Below are positions 1 to 8,429 of a stretch of DNA of 41,356 nucleotides, one piece after another (position 1 is the first letter of the stretch; every line of letters begins with the position of its first letter). Made by a program: the position numbers and the translations under genes. Under the pieces are notes generated by a model, which saw nothing but the letters and a program-made list of their open reading frames with translations, did no database searches and was not told the origin of the DNA. Source of the DNA: CAYHHI01 sp964356335 (GTDB taxonomy: Bacteria; Arandabacterota; Arandabacteria; Arandabacterales; Arandabacteraceae); contig CAYHHI010000027.1 in the NCBI GenBank assembly GCA_964356335.1, positions 1 to 41,356 of the forward strand. The letters run 5' to 3'.

Positions 1-2
1 CC

Positions 3-305
3 AGCATCGACCTCAACTCCGGCGAACTCCGCCTGATCGAGGTCAAAGGAATTGGCCGCGAAACCGGCGTCGTCTTGTTGACGCCCAACGAGCGCCGGGT
101 CGCTGAAGACCGTCGGGACTGCTACTGGCTGTACGTGGTCACCAACTGCGGTACGATGCCGACGCTTCAGGAACCTGTTCGCGATCCCGCCCGCTTCCCG
201 TGGAATGAGGTGACCGCGGTGCAACATTACTACCTGGACGTGAACGCCGTGACCAAACCGATGGTTGTGCGGGAAGAGCCTCCGCCATACGGAGGGCGAG
301 CGTGA
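3..305 (+). CDS. DUF3883 domain protein, C-terminal fragment
   Basis: This is the last ~100 codons of a gene that begins left of the window; the frame is open from base 3 to a TGA at 303-305. The segment 'LRLIEVKGIGRETG' followed by 'LTPNE...A...YWLYVV' is the pattern of the DUF3883 domain, a PD-(D/E)xK-nuclease-like fold in which the Glu and Lys of 'IEVKG' would be the catalytic pair. DUF3883 is commonly the C-terminal domain of large SNF2-type helicases in restriction and defence loci, so a helicase is the likely identity, but no helicase motif is visible here. A TTG at 75 could serve as a start for a short protein, yet the homology continues upstream of it, so I treat the gene as truncated by the window edge. 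It precedes the AlbA_2 gene by about 50 bases. Confidence 0.7.
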   Translation, partial: SIDLNSGELRLIEVKGIGRETGVVLLTPNERRVAEDRRDCYWLYVVTNCGTMPTLQEPVRDPARFPWNEVTAVQHYYLDVNAVTKPMVVREEPPPYGGRA

Positions 306-321
306 GGATCACACTCGGTCG

Positions 322-362
322 AATTGGGTAATGTTCATCTAATGGGGTAATGAATTGGGTAA
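322..362 (+). repeat. three short direct repeats before the AlbA_2 gene
   Basis: The 10-mer AATTGGGTAA occurs at 322-331 and 353-362, with a one-mismatch copy AATGGGGTAA at 341-350. The spacing between copies is 19 and 12 bases. They fill the gap between the DUF3883 gene and the next start and overlap the TTG start. They could be operator half-sites or simply a small duplication; no promoter is recognisable nearby. Confidence 0.45.
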
Positions 363-1860
363 CAAGGATTCTGGAAGGGGCTCGCGGCAGCCCCTCGATT
401 CGAAGCGGTTTGCTGCGCTCCTTCGAAAGGGCGAAGGCCCGACACTGGAGTTTAAGCGCTCCACGGGCGAGTTGAAGGAAGGTATGCGGACGCTCTGTGC
501 TTTCCTGAACGGCAACGGGGGCACGGTGCTATTTGGTGTTCGGCCGGATGGCACGGTTGATGGGCAGCAAGTCTCCGACCAGACCATCCGGGGTATCGCG
601 CAGACCTGCGACCGCTTTGAGCCACCGGTCCACCTCATCATCGAGCGGATCGGGGTCAAGATGGGTCGCGCGGTCATTGCCGTCGCAGCCGAGGCCGGTC
701 CGGATGCCCGGCCATTCGCGTATGAGGGCCGTGCTTATGAGCGCGTGGGTACGACCACGCACCGGATGCCACAAGCCAAATACGAACGTCTGCTCATTGA
801 GCGCGGCCACGCCAAACGCCGCTGGGAAAACCTCCCCGCCGACGGACTGGTGCTGAAGGATCTGGACCGCAAGGAAATTCTACGGACGCGCGAGCTGGCC
901 ATTCAGCAAAACCGGATTTCGCCGGATACGAGCCGTGACATCGGCGAAATTGTCGACCGGCTGGGCCTGCGCGCGGCTGGCGTCGTTACGCAGGCCGCCC
1001 AGGTGCTTTACGGAAAAAGATTCCTACCTGACTATCCCCAGTGCCTTCTCAAGATGGGACGCTTCCGGGGTACGACGGTTACCGGCGAGATCGTGGATAA
1101 CCGGCAGGAACACATGAATGCCTTCGCCATGGTGCGCGAGGGCATGGCGTTCCTTGAGCGGACCATGCCGCTGGGCGCGCGGTTTCCCAGGGGCACGGTG
1201 TTTCGGGAAGACCGCTTCCCGGTTCCGCTTGAGGCGCTGAGAGAAATCCTCCTCAACGCCGTCATGCACCGCGACTACTCCCACTACTCCGGCTACGTCG
1301 CCATTGTGATTCTCGATGACCGGATTGAGGTGCAGAGCTATGGCCGTCTCCCCAGGGGTGTGACCCTGGAACAACTCTCCGGTCCGCATCTGTCGAGGCC
1401 GACAAACCCGTTGATCGCCGAGGCGTTCCATCGCACCGGAGCCGTGGAGGTCTGGGGCCGCGGCACCAACCGCGTCATTGAGATGTGCGAGAAGCACGGC
1501 GCGGCGACGCCGGTCTTCGAGGAAAAGCATGGATTCCTCGTCGTCACGTTCAGAGCGCAGTTGGTCGCCAGCGGTGTGATGGGGACTTCGGGGGCCAAAT
1601 CAGCGGCACAAGTCACCGCACAAGTCACCGCACAAGTGGCGGCGTTCTGCCGCGAACCCAAACCGGCGAAGGCCATCATGGCCAAACTGGGACTCAAGCA
1701 CTGGAAGACCTTCCAGACGAATTACCTTGCGCCCTTGATGGCCATGGGCATTCTAGAACGGACCATCCCCGACAAGCCACGGAGTCGGATGCAAAGGTAC
1801 AGGACGACTGAGGTCGGGCTGACCGCGATGAAGATAGAAAAGGGCATTAACCATGAATAA
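355..1860 (+). CDS. AlbA_2 (Schlafen-type) putative ATP-binding/transcriptional regulator
   Basis: A 501-residue protein. Residues ~15-130 are an AlbA_2 domain ('EGPTLEFKRS', then 'FLNGNGGTVLFGV'), a nucleic-acid-binding fold shared with Schlafen proteins. Residues ~290-400 ('LREILLNAVMHRDYS', 'WGRGTNRVIEMCEKHG') match the HATPase-like C-terminal part of the family annotated as 'RecG-like' or 'ATP-binding' proteins. After a linker of repeated QVTA units, the last ~80 residues look like a winged-helix segment. The only start that keeps the AlbA_2 domain is TTG at 355, because an in-frame stop lies at 340-342; its ribosome site is weak. The gene ends 18 bases before the SIR2 start. AlbA_2 proteins are frequent in defence islands and may regulate the locus or act as an effector; the sequence does not decide which. 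Confidence 0.75.
   Translation: MGNKDSGRGSRQPLDSKRFAALLRKGEGPTLEFKRSTGELKEGMRTLCAFLNGNGGTVLFGVRPDGTVDGQQVSDQTIRGIAQTCDRFEPPVHLIIERIGVKMGRAVIAVAAEAGPDARPFAYEGRAYERVGTTTHRMPQAKYERLLIERGHAKRRWENLPADGLVLKDLDRKEILRTRELAIQQNRISPDTSRDIGEIVDRLGLRAAGVVTQAAQVLYGKRFLPDYPQCLLKMGRFRGTTVTGEIVDNRQEHMNAFAMVREGMAFLERTMPLGARFPRGTVFREDRFPVPLEALREILLNAVMHRDYSHYSGYVAIVILDDRIEVQSYGRLPRGVTLEQLSGPHLSRPTNPLIAEAFHRTGAVEVWGRGTNRVIEMCEKHGAATPVFEEKHGFLVVTFRAQLVASGVMGTSGAKSAAQVTAQVTAQVAAFCREPKPAKAIMAKLGLKHWKTFQTNYLAPLMAMGILERTIPDKPRSRMQRYRTTEVGLTAMKIEKGINHE
1606..1639 (+). repeat. 12-bp in-frame tandem repeat (QVTA linker)
   Basis: The unit GCACAAGTCACC is repeated about 2.8 times and encodes AQVT-AQVT-AQVA, a flexible linker between the ATPase-like part and the C-terminal winged-helix part of the AlbA_2 protein. 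The 12-bp period preserves the frame. Similar QVT-rich linkers are common in this protein family. Confidence 0.7.
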
Positions 1861-1878
1861 AAGAAGGCGGAGGTGGCC

Positions 1879-3198
1879 ATGATTACCCTTAACCCTCATA
1901 TCTACCGGTGTGGCTCCAACGAAAAGTACGATCTTTCGGATGAGCCCGTTAAACACGTCGAAAAGTTCCGCAAGAACATCGAACCGTGGTTAACGGCCGT
2001 TTTCCAGAGTGAACATCTCTCGCTCCTCCTCGGAAGTGGGTTCACAAATGCTGTTGCCCGCGCGGCAGGCGGCAAGGCCGTTAACATGACCAAATGTGAA
2101 TGGGCATGTGAAGACAACCTAAAGGAACAAGTGGATGAGTATGCCGACCAGAGCGCAAAGACCTGCGGACGAGGGTCGGCGAACATCGAGGATCAACTTC
2201 GTGCCGCAATGCAGTTGAAGGACGGCCTCAAAGTTATGGGCGATACGCGCGCATCTCTTTGGAAGACCGAGATCGATAATCAACTCAAGTGCTTTATGGA
2301 TTGCATACTTGATTCCGAACGCTTGATACGGCACGCCGAGGACACTAGGAGGGACAAAGCAGATGATCTTCTAGTCAGCTTTCTCCTCAGCTTCGCAAGC
2401 CGCACAGCCACAAGGGAACGACTGAACCTTTTTACAACGAACTACGATCGCCTTATAGAATATGGGTGCGATCTCGCGGGGTTGCACGTTCTGGACCGCT
2501 TTGTTGGTGCACTCTCACCCGTATTCCGCGCCTCGCGGCTGAACATTGACATTCACTATAACCCGCCTGGAATGCGCGGCGAGCCCCGTTACCTGGAGGG
2601 CGTAATCAGGTTATGTAAGATTCATGGCTCCATCGACTGGCGATGGGAGGAGAAGGAACTTCGCCGCTACGCCGTCCCTTTTGGGGCTGCCGCCGACCAC
2701 CCCGATATCCCCCATGAACCATCGGGTTCCGTGATGATCTACCCGAACCCTGCGAAAGATGTTGAAACACTGGATTACCCATACTCCGAGCTGTTCCGTG
2801 ACTTCGCGGCGGCTGTCTGTCGTCCTAACTCGTCTCTCGTTACCTATGGATACGGTTTTGGCGATGATCATGTGAACCGCGTCATTAAAGATGTGCTGAC
2901 AATCCCTTCGACGCATCTGGTGATTATTGCCTGGGACCAGACTACTCCGGAAAATGAGGACGACCCCGCAAATACCAGTCGTCAGCGGATCATCAGATTC
3001 TGTCAGGAAGTGGGTAAACGCGCACAGATATCCCTGCTACTTGGTAGTCACTTTGGCGACCTGGAGACTCTGGTACAACACTATCTGCCGAAGCCGGCCA
3101 TTGACCAGATTACGATTCGCAAGACCAAGCTCGAAGAACAACGGGGCGAAGAGTACAAGAACGCAACAAGAGGGGGCGATGATGAGCAAACCGATTGA
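1879..3198 (+). CDS. SIR2-domain defence protein (putative NADase)
   Basis: A 439-residue protein with the SIR2-like NAD-binding pattern: 'LLLGSGFT' at residues ~49-56 (Gly-rich loop), 'TTNYDR' at ~186-191 with the Asn of the active site (N188), and 'KIHGSIDW' at ~247-254 with the putative catalytic His (H249). In bacterial defence, SIR2 domains of this class hydrolyse NAD+ when phage infection is sensed. ATG at 1879 is chosen because GGAGG at 1869-1873 sits 5 bases before it; the GTG at 1873 overlaps that site. The 3' end overlaps the HerA start by 17 bases, so the two are translated together. SIR2 and HerA side by side is a known two-gene antiphage system (SIR2-HerA, also called Nezha), in which HerA hexamers assemble with SIR2. 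That the NADase is active here is inferred from the conserved N and H. Confidence 0.85.
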   Translation: MITLNPHIYRCGSNEKYDLSDEPVKHVEKFRKNIEPWLTAVFQSEHLSLLLGSGFTNAVARAAGGKAVNMTKCEWACEDNLKEQVDEYADQSAKTCGRGSANIEDQLRAAMQLKDGLKVMGDTRASLWKTEIDNQLKCFMDCILDSERLIRHAEDTRRDKADDLLVSFLLSFASRTATRERLNLFTTNYDRLIEYGCDLAGLHVLDRFVGALSPVFRASRLNIDIHYNPPGMRGEPRYLEGVIRLCKIHGSIDWRWEEKELRRYAVPFGAAADHPDIPHEPSGSVMIYPNPAKDVETLDYPYSELFRDFAAAVCRPNSSLVTYGYGFGDDHVNRVIKDVLTIPSTHLVIIAWDQTTPENEDDPANTSRQRIIRFCQEVGKRAQISLLLGSHFGDLETLVQHYLPKPAIDQITIRKTKLEEQRGEEYKNATRGGDDEQTD

Positions 3199-5419
3199 AC
3201 AAATCGCCGCTCTGATCATCGGCACGGTTGAATCTGTATCTCCATCAGAGATTAAGGTGATTCTTGAGCCAAATGCTCCTCAGACAACTGCGCTGAACAC
3301 TGGCGTCCCTACTGGGTTCCCCCGCATCAACGGTTATGTGCTGATCCCGAACGAAACCGGTGCGGTTGTCGGGCTGGTGGTTTGGCTCGGTGTCGAACGT
3401 TCGCAATTCCCCAAGCGGACGGGCCTGAAAGACTTTGGGCTTGTAGATTTGCCGTTTCCACTAAGGAAGATTTCACTGACACCTCTGGGCACACTGATTG
3501 TCGGCAAGCGTGTTAGAAGTGGCGAGAGCGCCTACCGTCTGGAAAGAGGTGTTTCTGCTTTTCCTTCTGTTGGGGATGCCGCGCAACTGCCCACCGCCGA
3601 GCAGCTTCGATCCATTATCGAAGCTTCAAGCGGTGAAGACAGACGAGTCAAGATAGGCACATCACCGCTTGCTGCAAATGCAGCCGTGACCGTCGATCCG
3701 GATAAGATATTCGGGCGCCATCTCGCAGTTCTGGGAAATACCGGCAGTGGCAAGTCATGTACTGTTGCCGGGCTTATCCGCTGGTCTTTGGAAAAAGCAC
3801 GCAATGAGCGTGCCCGACTTCTGAAAGAAGCTGTAAGAACAGCCCAGGAGAGCGGTAACACAGAAAGGGAAAATGAAGCAGCAAAGAAGCATGGCGGACT
3901 ACCAAACGCGCGATTCATCATCCTCGATCCTAATGGGGAGTACTCATCTGCATTTGCAGATTGTTCGGAAGTTCGTAGATTCACAGTTCCTCCAGCAAGA
4001 GGAGGAACAAAGGATTTCTGTTTGCCAGCGTGGATGTGGAATAGCCATGAGTGGTGTGCCTTTACACAAGCAAAATCAGGCGTACAAAGGCCAGTACTCA
4101 TGCGTGCACTCCGTGAACTGAGAACTGTATCCCCGCGGACTGGGATTAATCGAGTTGGCGTACTGAGCGCACTGCTGAGATCCTATTACCGTACACTTGT
4201 CAATGACCGCAACAAAGGCGCAACTGCCTATATCGACAAGCCGGGTAAAACCGACTTCGGACAGAAGCTTCACGCAATTGCACGATCTTTAATGCGGTAC
4301 GCAGATGAGGAAGATCTGAAACAATTTGCAGAAATTCTATCCACCACAGGCGCGGCGCTCAAGAGGATTGCCGACAGCCGGCACAAATCCTTCACGAATG
4401 ATACTGGCGAGATGATCGAATACTACCAGGCTTTCGATAGTAGCGAGGTGGAAAATGCTGTTGTATCTCTTGATAAATGTATTGAGTTGATACCGGTTGT
4501 TGATCTCCACCTCGGACTCAATGAAGATAGCCCCATCCCATTCGCGCCCAGCGATTTCGCAGAGTTGATTGAGCAGATAGCAGCAGAACAAGGCCAATCG
4601 CAATATGTCGATACCCTTGTCCTACGCGTGAAGATGCTCTTGTCGGACATGCGACTTAAGCCTGTACTTACGCCAACTCCAGATATCCCAATAGAGGAGT
4701 GGCTTGATCAGTTAATCGGCAGCAGCAACAGCGGAGCATTGGGGATCATTGATCTCTCGTTGATCTCGCCCGAAGTGCTCCATCTCATGATTGCTGTTGT
4801 TGCTCGCATCGTGTTCGAGGCGACACAGCGATATCGCATACTCAACGACGCAGAATTGCCAACGGTACTGGTACTTGAGGAAGCCCACACATTCGTCAAG
4901 CGCGCAAGCGATGAAGAATCGGATACTCCTACCCCTTCTCAAATGTGCCGCCAGACCTTTGAACGAATCGCCCGAGAGGGTCGCAAGTTCGGATTAGGTC
5001 TTGTGCTTTCATCCCAGAGGCCTTCTGAACTATCGCCAACAGTTTTGGCCCAATGCAATACATTCCTTTTGCACCGGATCGTCAATGATCGCGACCAGGA
5101 GCTTGTCGGCAAACTTGTGCCAGACAATCTCGGAGGACTTCTCAAGGAATTGCCGAGTCTACCTTCACGGCAGGCGATTCTTCTCGGATGGGCCGCAACT
5201 GTTCCAACGCTGGTTGAAATCACGGAACTTCCCAGGGAGCAAAGACCGCGTTCGTCTGATCCGAAGTTTTGGGATGTTTGGACGGGTAAGGAAGATCGTC
5301 CAATCAATTGGCGCGAAATAGTGGATGACTGGACGGGAATAGCAGGTGAAACTGATCCGCCCGACTCTTCGGACACTCAGCAAGGACCGTCGGTCGAAGC
5401 ACAAGGAATAACTGAATGA
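3182..5419 (+). CDS. herA: HerA-type hexameric ATPase partner of SIR2
   Basis: A 745-residue FtsK/HerA-family ATPase. An N-terminal beta-barrel (HAS-barrel-like, residues ~1-110) precedes the Walker A motif GNTGSGKS at 185-192 and Walker B 'VLVLEEAH' with E566/E567. A following 'GLGLVLSSQRPSELS' is the sensor segment usual in HerA. Two adjacent ATGs (3179, 3182) follow AGGGGG; the second has the better spacing and begins MSKPIEQ. An upstream in-frame start at 2927 would lie deep inside the SIR2 gene and is rejected. The stop overlaps the methyltransferase start (ATGA), which ties this pair to the downstream system. Sampled rows are near half GC, and one (4441-4500) is only 23/60, clearly lower than the DUF499 gene. 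Confidence 0.88.
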   Translation: MSKPIEQIAALIIGTVESVSPSEIKVILEPNAPQTTALNTGVPTGFPRINGYVLIPNETGAVVGLVVWLGVERSQFPKRTGLKDFGLVDLPFPLRKISLTPLGTLIVGKRVRSGESAYRLERGVSAFPSVGDAAQLPTAEQLRSIIEASSGEDRRVKIGTSPLAANAAVTVDPDKIFGRHLAVLGNTGSGKSCTVAGLIRWSLEKARNERARLLKEAVRTAQESGNTERENEAAKKHGGLPNARFIILDPNGEYSSAFADCSEVRRFTVPPARGGTKDFCLPAWMWNSHEWCAFTQAKSGVQRPVLMRALRELRTVSPRTGINRVGVLSALLRSYYRTLVNDRNKGATAYIDKPGKTDFGQKLHAIARSLMRYADEEDLKQFAEILSTTGAALKRIADSRHKSFTNDTGEMIEYYQAFDSSEVENAVVSLDKCIELIPVVDLHLGLNEDSPIPFAPSDFAELIEQIAAEQGQSQYVDTLVLRVKMLLSDMRLKPVLTPTPDIPIEEWLDQLIGSSNSGALGIIDLSLISPEVLHLMIAVVARIVFEATQRYRILNDAELPTVLVLEEAHTFVKRASDEESDTPTPSQMCRQTFERIAREGRKFGLGLVLSSQRPSELSPTVLAQCNTFLLHRIVNDRDQELVGKLVPDNLGGLLKELPSLPSRQAILLGWAATVPTLVEITELPREQRPRSSDPKFWDVWTGKEDRPINWREIVDDWTGIAGETDPPDSSDTQQGPSVEAQGITE

Positions 5420-8418
5420 TACCGAAAGAATGTAAGCGGCTGGCGGAGGTGGATTTCCCGATTGCGGTGGTGTCAAAGCACTCCGCGAGGGAAAAGTCTA
5501 TCAGGCACGGGCACCCGAGTACGCTTCATCTCTGGTGGGCACGCAGGCCGCTGGCCGCGTGCCGGGCGATGCTCCTCGCGCTCCTGCTTCCAGACCCTTG
5601 CGACCCGCTTTGCCCGGAAGACTTCAAGAGTAAGGCAAGGGAGCTTCTGTCAGAGGTACCAGGAGGGGTGGGAGTGGGTGACGATGCCCTCCGACGCGGG
5701 CTTCTTCAATTCATAGGCACCTTCTCCGATTGGGATCTGTCCTCCAACACCGTATTCCTTAAGGTCGGTCGCGGTATGGTCAAGGCCGCGCACCCGGACG
5801 AGACGCCGCTTGTGGTGGACCCGTTCGCGGGTGGCGGGTCGATTCCGCTGGAGGCGCTGCGGCTGGGTTGCGAGGTGTTCGCCAGCGACCTCAACCCCGT
5901 GGCCTACCTCATCCTCAAGGTCATGCTGGAGGACATCCCCCGTCACGGGCCGGAGCTGGCCGAGGAACTCCGGCGCGTGGGTGGCGAGATCAAAAAGGCG
6001 GCCGAGAAGGAACTGGCCGAGTTCTACCCGGCCGATCCTGACGGCGCGACGCCCATCGCCTACCTTTGGGCGCGAACGGTGAAGTGCGAGTCGCCCAACT
6101 GCGGCACAGAGATTCCGCTGATGCGGTCTTCTTGGCTCTGCAAGAAGGCGAACCGCAAGCGAGCGCTCAGATACGAGGTTGTGCGGCCAAGCGGTGGGTC
6201 ACCACACGTGGAGTTTGAGATATTCGAACCGAAGGCGGACAAGGAAGTATCCGGTGGAACGGTAACGCGCGCCAGAGCGACGTGTCCCTGCTGCAACATG
6301 GTTCTGCCGCCGGAACGGGTGCGCGCGCAACTCTCTGAACAGCGCGGCGGTGCGGATACGATCTTCGATAAGAGCGGCAACCGCATCGGCGGCACGCGGA
6401 TGCTGGCCGTGGTCACGCTCCGGCCCGGCGAGACAGGACGCCACTATCGTCTTCCCACGGAGCGTGACTACGAGGTGGTCTGGAAGGCGCAAAAGCGGCT
6501 CAAGACGATTCTGGATGAATGGGAGCGTGGCGGCAAGAAGGGCCTTTGCCCCGTGCCGGATGAGCCGCTTCCACCTCACAACACCAATTGCTTTCGAGTT
6601 CCGAATTACGGCGTGCGGCAGTGGAGTGAACTCTGTACGTCTCGCCAACTCCTTACGAATATGGCCCTCGCCCAACACATCAGCCGTGAGCGCTCGGACG
6701 GTAAAGGCGGCCTCCGGGAATTGCTTGCAATGTGCTTGAACAAATCGGTTGACTTGGGCAACGCATTTGCGCGCTGGAAACTGGATGCAGAGTGTCCTGT
6801 CAACCTTTTCGCTCGACAGGCAATCTCGATGGTCTGGGACTTTGCCGAAACCGTAACGACGGAGTCCTCCAGTGGTAGCTTTGACAGCTCCGTCGAGAGG
6901 AGTTCGCACACTATCTCGTCATCCTACTTCCCGTTGACATCATCCTCGCAGGTGCAGTTGGCCGATTCGAGAAAGTCACCTCTGCCCGATATGTCGTGTC
7001 AAGTGTGGTTCACCGATCCGCCGTATTACAATGCAATTGGTTATGCGGAACTATCGGATTTCTTTTTCGTGTGGCTAAAACGGTCATTGGGTGCTCTGCC
7101 GTTTCTTCGCGATCCCTTCGACTCAAATAACAACCTAACGCCCAAGCAACAGGAATGCGTTCAGGACGAGAAATATCTGTCGGAAGAAGGCGCACCCAAG
7201 ACGAGCGACTTCTTTGAACGGAGCATGGCTCAAGCCTTCGCTGAAGGTCGTCGAGTTCTCAAGGAGGATGGGATTGGCAGTGTTGTATTCGCTCATAAGA
7301 CAACAGAAGGTTGGGAAGCCTTGCTTTCGGGCATGATCAATGGCGGACTGACGATTACCGGTTCATGGCCTATTGCCACGGAAATGGGATCTCGTCTTCG
7401 CGCCCGCGATTCTGCCGCTCTCGCCACGAGCGTTCATCTTGTCTGCCGACCCCGGCCTGAGGATGCCCCGGTCGGTGATTGGGGCGAGGTCCTGCGCGAA
7501 CTTCCCAAGCGTGTGGGCGATTGGATGGAGCGGCTTCAGGGCGAGGGCATCCGCGGCGCGGACCTAGTCTTCGCCTGCATCGGCCCGGCGCTGGAGATAT
7601 TCAGTCGCTATCGCAAGGTCGAGACTGCTGATGGCCGCGAGGTCAAACTCGCTGAATACCTGGTGAAGGTCTGGGAGGTCGTCGGCCGTTCCGCCCTCGA
7701 ACAAGTGCTCGGCACCGCCGAGGCCAAGGCCCGGAACGGCGCGGCGGGCGTGCTGGAAGAGGACGCGCGCCTCACTGCGCTCTTTCTCTGGACGCTCCAG
7801 AGCACGAATGGTGGGGTGGTCTCTGCTGAAGGCCCCGATGAGCCCGAAGAAGCGGACGGCGACGAGGGTGAAGAGGATGGGGCGCCGAAAGCCAGGACCA
7901 AGGGGTTCAGTCTGGTCTTTGACGTGGTGCGGCGCTTCGCTCAGCCTTTGGGAATCGATCTGCCCGCGTGGGAGGGCCGCATCATCGAGATCAAGAAGGG
8001 TGTCGTGCGGCTCATGGCTGTCGCGGAACGGGTGAAGCAGCTGTTCGGGGATGAAGGCGTCGACACTATCGCAGACTGGCTGGAGGCCGACCCGGTCAAG
8101 AACCTCCAGCAGGTACTCTTTCCCGAAATCACTGAGGAACACGCGCCGAAGATTCGCGGCCGGCGCGGACGAATGGCTCCCGCCGCTACCAGTGCTGAGA
8201 TGACACATGAGCGGGCGGCAACCACTCTCGACCGGGTTCACGCGGCCATGCTTCTCCAGGCTGGCGGCCAGACAAACGCCCTCCGCGCCCTCATCAAGGC
8301 CGAGCAAGAGCGTGGCCCGGAGTTCCTGCGGCTTGCAAATGCTCTGTCGGCATTGTACCCTATGGGCAGAGAGGAGAAACGACTTCTGGACGCGATGCTT
8401 TTGGCGGTCCCGAGATAA
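5416..8418 (+). CDS. DUF1156 adenine-specific DNA methyltransferase
   Basis: A 1000-residue protein. It opens with the DUF1156 signature ('VSKHSAREKSIRHGHPS', 'LHLWWARRPLAACRA'). Motif I for S-adenosylmethionine binding is 'DPFAGGGS' at ~135-142, with 'ASDLNPVAY' following. Cysteine pairs at C224/C229 and C290/C292/C293 look like a zinc ribbon. The catalytic motif IV is 'DPPYY' at 534-538, the form used by N6-adenine methyltransferases. A charged Asp/Glu-rich linker lies near residue 810, and the C-terminal ~180 residues are helical and unassigned. DUF1156 methyltransferases occur with DUF499 ATPases and helicases in restriction-like defence loci and probably mark host DNA as self. Base composition is mosaic: flanks about 70% GC, the segment around DPPYY about 38-57%. 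Confidence 0.88.
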   Translation: MIPKECKRLAEVDFPIAVVSKHSAREKSIRHGHPSTLHLWWARRPLAACRAMLLALLLPDPCDPLCPEDFKSKARELLSEVPGGVGVGDDALRRGLLQFIGTFSDWDLSSNTVFLKVGRGMVKAAHPDETPLVVDPFAGGGSIPLEALRLGCEVFASDLNPVAYLILKVMLEDIPRHGPELAEELRRVGGEIKKAAEKELAEFYPADPDGATPIAYLWARTVKCESPNCGTEIPLMRSSWLCKKANRKRALRYEVVRPSGGSPHVEFEIFEPKADKEVSGGTVTRARATCPCCNMVLPPERVRAQLSEQRGGADTIFDKSGNRIGGTRMLAVVTLRPGETGRHYRLPTERDYEVVWKAQKRLKTILDEWERGGKKGLCPVPDEPLPPHNTNCFRVPNYGVRQWSELCTSRQLLTNMALAQHISRERSDGKGGLRELLAMCLNKSVDLGNAFARWKLDAECPVNLFARQAISMVWDFAETVTTESSSGSFDSSVERSSHTISSSYFPLTSSSQVQLADSRKSPLPDMSCQVWFTDPPYYNAIGYAELSDFFFVWLKRSLGALPFLRDPFDSNNNLTPKQQECVQDEKYLSEEGAPKTSDFFERSMAQAFAEGRRVLKEDGIGSVVFAHKTTEGWEALLSGMINGGLTITGSWPIATEMGSRLRARDSAALATSVHLVCRPRPEDAPVGDWGEVLRELPKRVGDWMERLQGEGIRGADLVFACIGPALEIFSRYRKVETADGREVKLAEYLVKVWEVVGRSALEQVLGTAEAKARNGAAGVLEEDARLTALFLWTLQSTNGGVVSAEGPDEPEEADGDEGEEDGAPKARTKGFSLVFDVVRRFAQPLGIDLPAWEGRIIEIKKGVVRLMAVAERVKQLFGDEGVDTIADWLEADPVKNLQQVLFPEITEEHAPKIRGRRGRMAPAATSAEMTHERAATTLDRVHAAMLLQAGGQTNALRALIKAEQERGPEFLRLANALSALYPMGREEKRLLDAMLLAVPR

Positions 8419-8429
8419 GGAGGGTCACA

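Noticed and set aside
2927..3181. Upstream extension of HerA to 2927
   Set aside because: It would overlap SIR2 by about 270 bases, the added residues show no homology, and ATG 3182 has a suitable ribosome site.
6199..6909. Minus-strand frame inside the methyltransferase gene
   Set aside because: No family signature, and the opposite strand is a clear DUF1156 methyltransferase.
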